Positions 1-5,342 of a stretch of 6,935 nucleotides of DNA are shown piece after piece (the first letter of the stretch is position 1; the number at the start of each line of letters is the position of its first letter). The notes under the pieces are model-generated. The model was not told the DNA's origin and made no database searches. It saw only the letters and a list, made by a program, of their open reading frames with translations. Origin of the DNA: Clostridia bacterium (GTDB lineage Bacteria > Bacillota > Clostridia > UBA1381 > UMGS1253); assembly GCA_017411585.1 (NCBI GenBank), contig JAFQPV010000390.1, positions 1-6,935 on the forward strand, written 5' to 3'. Position numbers and translations under genes: made by a program.

Positions 1-25
1 GGGCATGCCTTCCGGTATTTGAATA

Positions 26-1594
26 TCATATACAATATGGTTTTGTGTAAATGTATACACAAGAGAGTCTGTCACCAACACCGATTGCAACCTTTTTACC
101 GCTTGGTGAAATTGCGCAGCAGGTAGGATAGAAGCTTGCACAGGTACCGATGTCGTCATCTGCGCGGTCGCAGATTGTAACACCGAGATATTTAAGCCCA
201 TCCTTTTCAGAGTAGGAAAACAGATTGCCAACGTCATCTTGGTCACCGCCGACACCGTAGGCGATGCCGGATTCGAGGTTTGAACACAGGTCGCGAATCG
301 GACCCTGGCTGATGGCTGGACCGATAGAATATACGCTGCCGTCAGCATTGACTTTCGCAAGGAAGCCGTCCTCTGTACCGACCAAGTTAGCGTTATCTAA
401 CCATTCGCAGCTGCAGGTTGCATTTGCGCGCCACTGTCTACCCGGATAGGCAGGCAAGTTGCCGCAACGAAGGCAGGTCTTTTGTGGTAGTTTGTCTGTT
501 GGCGCGATTGAGGTAAGTTTTCCGTTTTCAATGGTAAATTGATAATACTGTGTGTTTCCACAGATACCCTCGACAGTCTTTTCATCCTTGAAGCGAAGCT
601 GCCGTATCGGCATTTCTTGAAAATTCGGCTTGGAGAATTCGCGCCATAGGCGCAACGGTTCGATTTTTTCTGCCTTAATATTCGGTGCGTATTTTGCGAT
701 GTTCACCTTCGTTTCGTGCCAGCCGTCGGCGAAAGACTTGTATTCCGGCGCACCCGGCGCATACAAGAGTTTGTCGCGACTAACATCGCCCTTTTCGTGC
801 ATATGCATTCGGAAGGTTTTTAAGTCGATTGCAATCACATCCGGAGAGTGATGGTTGTGGTTTGTCGATACGGAATAGAGAATATCTCTTTCGCGGTCGA
901 TAATAAAGCTGTCAGTCATCGTTTGTGCGCGCTCCGCCGTGCCGAATACGCCGAGAATTTCCGGTGCTTCGCCGCCGAGGAAATTCCAGCGACCGAGCAT
1001 AGAAGGAACTTTAAAATATTCGCCTTCATCATAGCGGAAGGACATCGTTGCAAACCAAAGTACGCCATCTTTGTCAAAATCCATACCGGAAACAAAGGCG
1101 TGCTGTCCTTCGTCATCGCAAAGAAGCTCTGCAGGAAACATTTTTCCGATGCATTCGATTTTGCCGGTCTTTGGGTCGAGCGCACTTAAAAGGTCTGTAT
1201 TATTGCCGGTGATGTAGAGTCTGCCGTCCGGACCTATCGGGCAAGGACCTAGGTAGGTGTATGGGAATTTCCAACCCTTATGTGTCTTGTCGCACGGAAT
1301 GCGCGCGTAGTCTACGCCCATTTTCTTAAAGGCTGCAAAGTCGTGCAAATCCAAGCCGAATAAATCTGCGCTGCGCTCGCTGATGTCGGCATCAATTGCC
1401 ATGCCGTAGCTGTGTGCGATTTCAGCCATTTTCGGAAAATCCCGCAAAAGGATTTCCTTGTCGGCTTCCGGCAGCTGCAGAGAAGAAAATACGGCGTTGA
1501 TGCCGACCGCTGCCGCCGCTTTTAAATGCGCCTCCATCTCCTCGATTGTGTTTCCAATGCCGCAGTAGAGTGCGGTACCTCTTAACGGTTTCAT
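26..1594 (-). CDS. DUF871/MupG-like N-terminal segment fused to a beta-propeller protein
   Basis: Function unknown. The protein has 522 residues with no signal peptide or membrane segment, so it is probably cytoplasmic. Residues 1-100 resemble the start of the DUF871 (MupG, 6-phospho-N-acetylmuramidase) TIM barrel: a first strand ending GTALY, a helix, AVGINAVFSSLQLPE, a strand with DADIS, then LDLHDFAAFKKMGVDYARIP. From about residue 112 the protein changes to propeller-like repeats: GPDGRLYITG (121-130), DPKTGKIECIG (140-150), DFDKDGVLWFAT (172-183), DVIAIDLKTF (252-261), GTEDGFLAKVNADGSV (406-421), AYGVGG (445-450) and ISPSGKKVAIGVGDR (495-509). DUF871 proteins normally have a full barrel of roughly 250 residues plus a C-terminal domain, so the barrel here is cut short. 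C374-x2-C377 and C394-x-C396 could bind metal. The ATG at 1594 is preceded by AAGGAGG (complement of 1602-1608) at good spacing. It is divergent from the AraC-type gene, which may regulate it. ORF certainty is high; function is not known. Confidence 0.9.
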   Translation of the reverse strand: MKPLRGTALYCGIGNTIEEMEAHLKAAAAVGINAVFSSLQLPEADKEILLRDFPKMAEIAHSYGMAIDADISERSADLFGLDLHDFAAFKKMGVDYARIPCDKTHKGWKFPYTYLGPCPIGPDGRLYITGNNTDLLSALDPKTGKIECIGKMFPAELLCDDEGQHAFVSGMDFDKDGVLWFATMSFRYDEGEYFKVPSMLGRWNFLGGEAPEILGVFGTAERAQTMTDSFIIDRERDILYSVSTNHNHHSPDVIAIDLKTFRMHMHEKGDVSRDKLLYAPGAPEYKSFADGWHETKVNIAKYAPNIKAEKIEPLRLWREFSKPNFQEMPIRQLRFKDEKTVEGICGNTQYYQFTIENGKLTSIAPTDKLPQKTCLRCGNLPAYPGRQWRANATCSCEWLDNANLVGTEDGFLAKVNADGSVYSIGPAISQGPIRDLCSNLESGIAYGVGGDQDDVGNLFSYSEKDGLKYLGVTICDRADDDIGTCASFYPTCCAISPSGKKVAIGVGDRLSCVYIYTKPYCI

Positions 1595-1748
1595 AAATAA
1601 GCCTCCTTACAAGTTTGTTTTTCTGTCTTCAGCATAGCATTTTCTCTTCGAAAACAAAATGCAAGCGCAAAGCATATTTTTGTAGAAAACGCGCATTTGC
1701 ATTGACAAGATTGTGAATATATGCTGCCTTATGTTTTGGGTGATTTGT
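1595..1748. promoter_or_regulatory. Divergent intergenic region with candidate promoters and operator-like inverted repeat
   Basis: This region separates the minus-strand propeller gene from the AraC-type gene and must hold both promoters. For the minus strand, TATGCT (complement of 1631-1636) is a fair -10 with a weak T-rich -35 about 16-17 bases upstream. For the plus strand, TATATG at 1718-1723 with TTTGCA at 1696-1701 (16-base spacer) is possible; the TTGACA at 1702-1707 has no good -10 at the right distance. AATGCAAGCGC (1658-1668) and GCGCATTTGCATT (1691-1703) form an imperfect inverted repeat differing by a 2-base insertion, a reasonable place for a regulator to bind. These element calls are weak. 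Confidence 0.4.
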
Positions 1749-2555
1749 ATGAAACGGCTTTTTGAATTTGATGCAGTGCATACGGTGGCAGAGGTGGTTT
1801 TGGCGTTTTCGTATACGCCGCGCGTAATGCAAAATCAGATTTTACACAGACCGCACACCGGGCTTTTGTATGTGGTGCGCGGCAGCTATGTCTATACATG
1901 GGACGGCGGCTCGTTTTGTGCGCCGGCGGGGAGCGTGATTTATTTGCCGCCCGGCAGTGCGCCATATGGCTACAGTATTGAGGAGAGCACCGAGACCGTG
2001 CAGGTTGAATTTGATTTGTGCTGCGCGGAAACGAAAATGCCGCTTGCTTATGGGGCGCAGCCCGGGCTGCTCGGCGCGATGCCGCAGGTAAAGGGGGCAT
2101 TTGAAGCGGTAGTGCAATGCTTTCAAAAGAAGGATACGGCGTCGAGACTTGAACTGCAATCAGCTTTGTATGCACTGCTTGCCGCGTGTGTTCGGCATAC
2201 GGACACGGCGCAGCCGCAGGACGGCAGAATTATGCCGGCGCTTTTATATTTGCAGGAAAATTACACAAAGGCGGTCAGCGTAGAAAAACTTGCAACGCTT
2301 TGTCACCTCAGTTCGTCGCAGCTTCGGCGATTATTTCGTGCGACATTCGGCAAATCACCGATTGCCTATAAAAATGCGCTGCTGCTTGCGGATGCGAAAA
2401 AGCTATTGGAAAATGCAGAACTCAGTGTCGGGGAAATTGCTGATATGCTCGGGTTTTACGATATTTATGCGTTCAGCCATTTCTTTTCCGCGGCAGAGGG
2501 CATCCCGCCGCGTGCCTACAGAAAAGAAAGGCTTGACAAAGGAAATCGGGTATGA
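1749..2555 (+). CDS. AraC-family transcriptional regulator with N-terminal cupin sensor domain
   Basis: This is a DNA-binding regulator of about 268 residues. Residues about 25-85 form a cupin-like ligand-sensing segment (PHTGLLYVVRGSYVY, then APAGSVIYLPPGS). Residues about 160-259 form the AraC double helix-turn-helix domain. The first HTH is near 178-201 (VEKLATLCHLSSSQLRRLFR, then ATFG) and the second near 227-258, ending with the family signature IADMLGFYDIYAFSHFF and IPPRAYR. Length is normal for the family. I chose ATG 1749 because the cupin begins soon after; an in-frame GTG at 1713 would add 12 hydrophobic residues with no better ribosome binding site. Neither start has a strong Shine-Dalgarno, so expression may be low. 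It is divergent from the propeller gene, suggesting local control of that gene; the effector is unknown, though a sugar-type ligand would fit the MupG-like neighbour. The end of this gene contains the -35 box of the next promoter. Confidence 0.94.
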   Translation: MKRLFEFDAVHTVAEVVLAFSYTPRVMQNQILHRPHTGLLYVVRGSYVYTWDGGSFCAPAGSVIYLPPGSAPYGYSIEESTETVQVEFDLCCAETKMPLAYGAQPGLLGAMPQVKGAFEAVVQCFQKKDTASRLELQSALYALLAACVRHTDTAQPQDGRIMPALLYLQENYTKAVSVEKLATLCHLSSSQLRRLFRATFGKSPIAYKNALLLADAKKLLENAELSVGEIADMLGFYDIYAFSHFFSAAEGIPPRAYRKERLDKGNRV

Positions 2556-2561
2556 TATATT
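2533..2561 (+). promoter_or_regulatory. Sigma-70-type promoter of the phosphoesterase leader
   Basis: A perfect -35 TTGACA (2533-2538), a 17-base spacer and a -10 TATATT (2556-2561) predict transcription starting near 2568. The -35 lies within the last codons of the AraC-type gene and the -10 begins right after its TGA stop. Spacing and downstream layout match the second promoter at 3638-3666, which argues against coincidence. Confidence 0.8.
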
Positions 2562-2570
2562 GTGCTTGGC

Positions 2571-2600
2571 ATTGAGAATCGGAGACGTGTCAGAATAAAG
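2571..2600 (+). promoter_or_regulatory. Conserved leader block 1, candidate antiterminator-binding site
   Basis: This leader RNA segment starts 10 bases after the -10 box and matches the block at 3676-3705 at 23 of 30 positions, including TGAGA and GGAGACGT. Its 3' half is the left arm of the terminator hairpin. A protein bound here would block hairpin formation and allow read-through. GlpP is my inferred candidate protein, because of the glycerol-3-phosphate-type operon downstream of the matching block. Confidence 0.6.
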
Positions 2601-2627
2601 GGAAGCTTTATTTTGATGCGTTTTTTT
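2585..2627 (+). terminator. Leader terminator/attenuator hairpin before the phosphoesterase
   Basis: Bases 2585-2600 pair with 2606-2621 over 16 base pairs without a break (three are G-U), closing a five-base GGAAG loop, and seven T follow at 2621-2627. This is a textbook intrinsic terminator. It lies between promoter 2533-2561 and the gene it should serve, so it is best read as a conditional attenuator. It would also end transcripts from the AraC-type gene. Confidence 0.87.
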
Positions 2628-2647
2628 ATGGAAAAGGAGAGATGGCT

Positions 2648-3634
2648 ATGGCAGTAAAATTCGGTGTTATCGCGGATTTGCATGTGGACATTATGCATGA
2701 CTGTGAGCAGAGACTGGCAACCTTTTTAGAGGCGTGCAGAAAAGAGGATGTAGACTTTATCGTGCAGCTTGGCGACTTTTGCTATCCGGATGAAAAGACT
2801 TGCAGCTGTGCGCCGGAATATCGCCCGGTTAACATTCAGAATGCGCTCGATTATCCAGTTTATGCAAATAAAGCAAAAATCATGGAGATGTGGAATAATT
2901 TTGAAAAGCCTGCCTACCATGTACTCGGCAACCATGACTGTGATTTCTGCACGAAGAAGCAGATTTTTGAATACTATGGTGTAGATTACGGCTCGTATTA
3001 CTCCTTTGATATGGGCGGCGTTCATTTTGTCGCGCTCGACGGCAACTATATGAAGGTAAACGGCGAGTATATTGCCTATGAGCAGAGCAATTATTTTGAG
3101 CAGAACGCGAAGACACCGGGAATTTTGCCGTACATTTCGCAGGAGCAGCTTGACTGGCTGGAAAAGGATTTGGCAAACACAAAATATCCGACGGTGCTTT
3201 TTTCGCACCAGCGTCTTGGCGGTATTGGTGCCGTGAAAAATTCGGCAGAGCTTCGACAAATTTTACATAACGCGCCGAACAAGGTTATTCTTTCGGCGAA
3301 CGGACATATGCACGAGGATTTTGTTTGTAATATTGACGATGTATGGTATCTGGATGTAAATTCTGTTTCCAATCACTGGATTGGAGAAGACTATACTTGC
3401 ATGGGTCGCTACGGTGCGGAAGCGGATGAAAAATACCCGAACCTGCGCTATGTTTTCCCGTATAAGGAAGCGGTGTTCGGCATTATAACCATCGATGATG
3501 AAAATATTACAGTCAAGGGAACGCAATCGGAATTTGTGGGCAAGGGACCTGAAGAATTGGGTGTGATCGGTGGCGTGCACGCAAGAAGCGGTATTTACCC
3601 CAAGATGAGCGACAGGGTTTTACCTATTAAATAA
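2648..3634 (+). CDS. Calcineurin-like metallophosphoesterase
   Basis: This is a binuclear-metal phosphoesterase of 328 residues with no signal peptide, hence cytoplasmic. All family metal and catalytic motifs are present in order: D10-x-H12 (ADLH), G42-D43, G94-N95-H96-D97, H187 (FSHQ) and G219-H220-x-H222. The class includes cAMP phosphodiesterases (CpdA/Icc) and glycerophosphodiesterases (GpdQ type); the substrate cannot be read from the motifs. Cysteines at C45, C52, C54, C98 and C101 sit near the active-site loops and are not part of the core motif set. I chose ATG 2648 over ATG 2642 because AAGGAGA (2634-2640) lies about 8 bases from the former and too close to the latter. The gene has its own promoter and attenuator, and its stop is 3 bases before the next promoter's -35. 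The matching leader upstream of the oxidoreductase operon suggests co-regulation, so release of glycerol-3-phosphate from a diester is a reasonable guess. Confidence 0.94.
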   Translation: MAVKFGVIADLHVDIMHDCEQRLATFLEACRKEDVDFIVQLGDFCYPDEKTCSCAPEYRPVNIQNALDYPVYANKAKIMEMWNNFEKPAYHVLGNHDCDFCTKKQIFEYYGVDYGSYYSFDMGGVHFVALDGNYMKVNGEYIAYEQSNYFEQNAKTPGILPYISQEQLDWLEKDLANTKYPTVLFSHQRLGGIGAVKNSAELRQILHNAPNKVILSANGHMHEDFVCNIDDVWYLDVNSVSNHWIGEDYTCMGRYGAEADEKYPNLRYVFPYKEAVFGIITIDDENITVKGTQSEFVGKGPEELGVIGGVHARSGIYPKMSDRVLPIK

Positions 3635-3637
3635 GAA

Positions 3638-3666
3638 TTGACAAAATTCGATTCGCGTGATATACT
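3638..3666 (+). promoter_or_regulatory. Consensus sigma-70-type promoter of the oxidoreductase operon
   Basis: Perfect TTGACA (3638-3643), a 17-base spacer and TATACT (3661-3666, one mismatch from TATAAT) predict a start near 3673. It begins 3 bases after the phosphoesterase stop codon. Such a strong promoter followed at once by a terminator hairpin implies that expression is set mainly after initiation. Confidence 0.88.
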
Positions 3667-3675
3667 ACTGATGAT

Positions 3676-3705
3676 ACTGAGATTTGGAGACGTATCAAAA
3701 CAAAA
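3676..3705 (+). promoter_or_regulatory. Conserved leader block 2, candidate antiterminator-binding site
   Basis: This block lies at the same distance from its -10 box as the block at 2571-2600 and shares TGAGA, GGAGACGT, TCA and the following A-rich run. The 3' half forms the left arm of the terminator stem. Preservation of the left arm while the loops diverge fits recognition of the nascent RNA by an antiterminator protein. The GlpP assignment rests on operon content, not on a matched consensus. Confidence 0.62.
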
Positions 3706-3758
3706 GTTAATTAGGGATTATTGTACCCTTAGAGACTTTTGTTTTGGTACGTCTTTTT
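3689..3758 (+). terminator. Leader terminator/attenuator hairpin before the oxidoreductase operon
   Basis: Bases 3689-3707 pair with 3735-3753 over 19 base pairs with one G-U and no mismatch, followed by TTTTT (3754-3758). The 27-base loop (3708-3734) holds a small inner pairing of AGGG (3713-3716) with CCCT (3726-3729). The hairpin would stop both the leader transcript from 3638-3666 and any transcript arriving from the phosphoesterase gene. Read-through is needed to express the three downstream genes. Confidence 0.92.
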
Positions 3759-3760
3759 AT

Positions 3761-3868
3761 GTTTAAAAGGTAATTTTTGCGAAATACTTCGTTAGAAATA
3801 CCGCCGCATACACGCGTATAGCGCCGGCATTTCTGCCTTGTCTTTCATCAAAAATTCCTCTTTTAAAC
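3761..3868. repeat. 108-base imperfect palindrome in the operon leader
   Basis: The outer arms, 3761-3779 and 3849-3868, are near-exact inverted copies (GTTTAAAAG shared at the ends, AATTTTTG inside, about 18 of 20 positions). The centre, 3795-3833, is a second hairpin: GAAAT/ATTTC, CCG/CGG, CGC/GCG and ATAC/GTAT, interrupted by an A-C mismatch, a C-C mismatch and one bulged A, with loop ACGC (3812-3815). The 15-base segments between arms and centre match only partly. It could be a MITE-like insertion or a structured 5' untranslated region. No clear target-site duplication is visible. On the minus strand it contains an 18-codon ORF (3792-3848) behind AGAGGA, too short to call. The operon's ribosome binding site lies outside it. 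Confidence 0.7.
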
Positions 3869-3911
3869 CTGTTGGAATATTTTGCGGTTTGAGATTGGGA
3901 GGAAGAAAAGA

Positions 3912-5339
3912 ATGTATGATGTAGCCATTATCGGCGCAGGTGTTGTCGGCGCAATGTGTGCGCGCACGCTTGCAAAATACGATGTAAGGGTGTGCCTGAT
4001 TGAAAAGGAAAACGATGTTGCCACGGGTGCGACAAGAGCGAACTCCGCCATTGTGCACGCAGGCTTCGATGCTAAGGAAGGCAGTCTGAAGGCAAAATTT
4101 AATGTGCGCGGCTCGGAAATGATGGAGCAGGTTTGCCGCGAGCTGGGCGTAAAGTATAAAAATAACGGCTCGCTCGTTATCGGCTTTAACGCCGAGGACA
4201 GACAAACCCTGGAAGAACTGCTTGCGCGCGGCAACGCTAACGGCGTAAAAGGCTTGTATATCGCAGAAAAGGAAGAGCTTGAAAAGCTCGAGCCGAATCT
4301 TTCCGATACCGTAGAGTGTGCGCTGGTGGCACCGACGGGCGCAATTGTGTGTCCGTATGAATTAACGATTGCCGCTGTCGGCAACGCTATGGACAACGGT
4401 GCGGATTTAGAGCGCAATTTTGAGGTGTCCGCTATCGAGAAAACCGAAAACGGCTACAGAATTTTTGCAGGGGAAAAGGCAATCGAGGCGCGTTTTGTGA
4501 TTAACGCGGCAGGTCTTTACTCGGATAAGATTGCAAAAATGATTGGCGATGATTCCTTTGATGTGCATCCGCGCAAGGGCGAGTACATATTGATGGATAA
4601 GGCGTGCGGCAGTATGCTGAAAAATACGATTTTCCGCACACCGTCCAAAATGGGTAAAGGTATTTTGGTTTCGCCGACGGTCGATGGAAACCTATTGGCA
4701 GGTCCGACCTCGGTGGATATGGAGGATAAGGAAAATACAGCAACAAGTGCAGAGGGCTTTGACAAGATTATCAAGGAAGCGTGTGAGAATGTAAAGGAAA
4801 TGCCGTTTAGACGCACGATTACCTCATTTTGCGGCTTAAGAGCCGTAGGCAGCACCGGCGATTTTATCATCAAGGCAGAAAACGGCTTTGTGACACTCGG
4901 CGGCATTGAGTCTCCGGGGCTTACCTCGGCACCGGCAATCGGCGTGTATGCGACAGAGCTTTTGGCGGAGCAGGGGCTTGAATTGAAGGAAAAGGCGGAC
5001 TACAATCCGATTAGAGAAGCGATGCATCATTTCCGCGAGGCATCGATGGAAGAAAAGAATGAAATCATCAAAAAGGATAAAAGCTACGGCAAAATTGTTT
5101 GCCGCTGTGAGGGCGTTACCGAGGGTGAAATTTTAGCAGCAATTCGCCAAAACCCGAAGGCGCTTGACCTCGACGGCGTAAAGCGCCGTACCAGAGCGCA
5201 GATGGGTCGTTGTCAGGGTGGCTTTTGCAGTCCGTATATTGTGGAGCTGCTTGCGCGTGAGCACGGGATGGCTTACGAGCAGGTCACTAAGAGCGGCAGA
5301 GATTCTTATATCAATGTCGGCAAGACAAAGGAGGTGTAA
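3912..5339 (+). CDS. FAD-dependent oxidoreductase (GlpA/LhgO-like, COG0579) with C-terminal BFD-type [2Fe-2S] domain
   Basis: This is the probable glycerol-3-phosphate-dehydrogenase-like subunit, 475 residues. Residues 1-360 form a DAO-type flavoprotein: the dinucleotide motif G8-x-G10-x2-G13 with E31 at the end of strand 2 for FAD ribose binding, then ATGATRANSAIVHAGF and GSLKAKFNVRG typical of this family. A GGIESPGLTSAPAIG segment precedes the C-terminal domain. That domain has C397-x-C399 and C434-x4-C439, the four ligands of a BFD-like [2Fe-2S] cluster for passing electrons on. Sequence alone cannot separate glycerol-3-phosphate from L-2-hydroxyglutarate-like substrates; the neighbouring GlpB-like and DUF1667 genes favour glycerol-3-phosphate. 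ATG 3912 is preceded by GGGAGG (3897-3902) at 9 bases; an upstream in-frame TTG (3882) is rejected because it would place this site inside the gene. It is the first gene of the operon, 3 bases before the next start. Confidence 0.96.
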   Translation: MYDVAIIGAGVVGAMCARTLAKYDVRVCLIEKENDVATGATRANSAIVHAGFDAKEGSLKAKFNVRGSEMMEQVCRELGVKYKNNGSLVIGFNAEDRQTLEELLARGNANGVKGLYIAEKEELEKLEPNLSDTVECALVAPTGAIVCPYELTIAAVGNAMDNGADLERNFEVSAIEKTENGYRIFAGEKAIEARFVINAAGLYSDKIAKMIGDDSFDVHPRKGEYILMDKACGSMLKNTIFRTPSKMGKGILVSPTVDGNLLAGPTSVDMEDKENTATSAEGFDKIIKEACENVKEMPFRRTITSFCGLRAVGSTGDFIIKAENGFVTLGGIESPGLTSAPAIGVYATELLAEQGLELKEKADYNPIREAMHHFREASMEEKNEIIKKDKSYGKIVCRCEGVTEGEILAAIRQNPKALDLDGVKRRTRAQMGRCQGGFCSPYIVELLAREHGMAYEQVTKSGRDSYINVGKTKEV

Positions 5340-5342
5340 GCT

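Noticed and set aside
1..25. Possible start of another minus-strand gene or a terminator at the left edge
   Set aside because: GGCATGCC is palindromic and the complement of an AAGG precedes an ATG, but only 25 bases are present, so neither can be supported.
1702..1707. TTGACA as a third copy of the leader module
   Set aside because: There is no TATAWT at 17 bases, no GGAGACGT block and no terminator hairpin after it.
1713..1748. Upstream GTG start of the AraC-type gene
   Set aside because: It adds 12 residues unlike the family start, with no Shine-Dalgarno; it would also lie close to or inside the likely promoter.
1729..2175. Long antisense frames across the AraC-type gene and similar shadows over the other genes
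   Set aside because: No ribosome binding sites or recognisable domains; composition is Arg/His/Ser-rich, as expected for shadows of coding regions.
2571..2627. Riboswitch, T-box or BglG-type RAT interpretation of the leader hairpins
   Set aside because: The leaders have only about 15-20 bases before the terminator stem, too little for a ligand-binding fold, a specifier loop or a separate competing antiterminator hairpin.
3792..3848. 18-codon minus-strand ORF with a plausible AGAGGA ribosome binding site
   Set aside because: It lies within the palindrome, is very short and has no recognisable homologue or promoter; the palindrome explains the sequence constraint better.
3882..3911. TTG start ten codons upstream of the GlpA-like gene
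   Set aside because: The strong GGGAGG site at 3897-3902 would be inside the coding region, and the flavoprotein fold starts directly at the ATG 3912.
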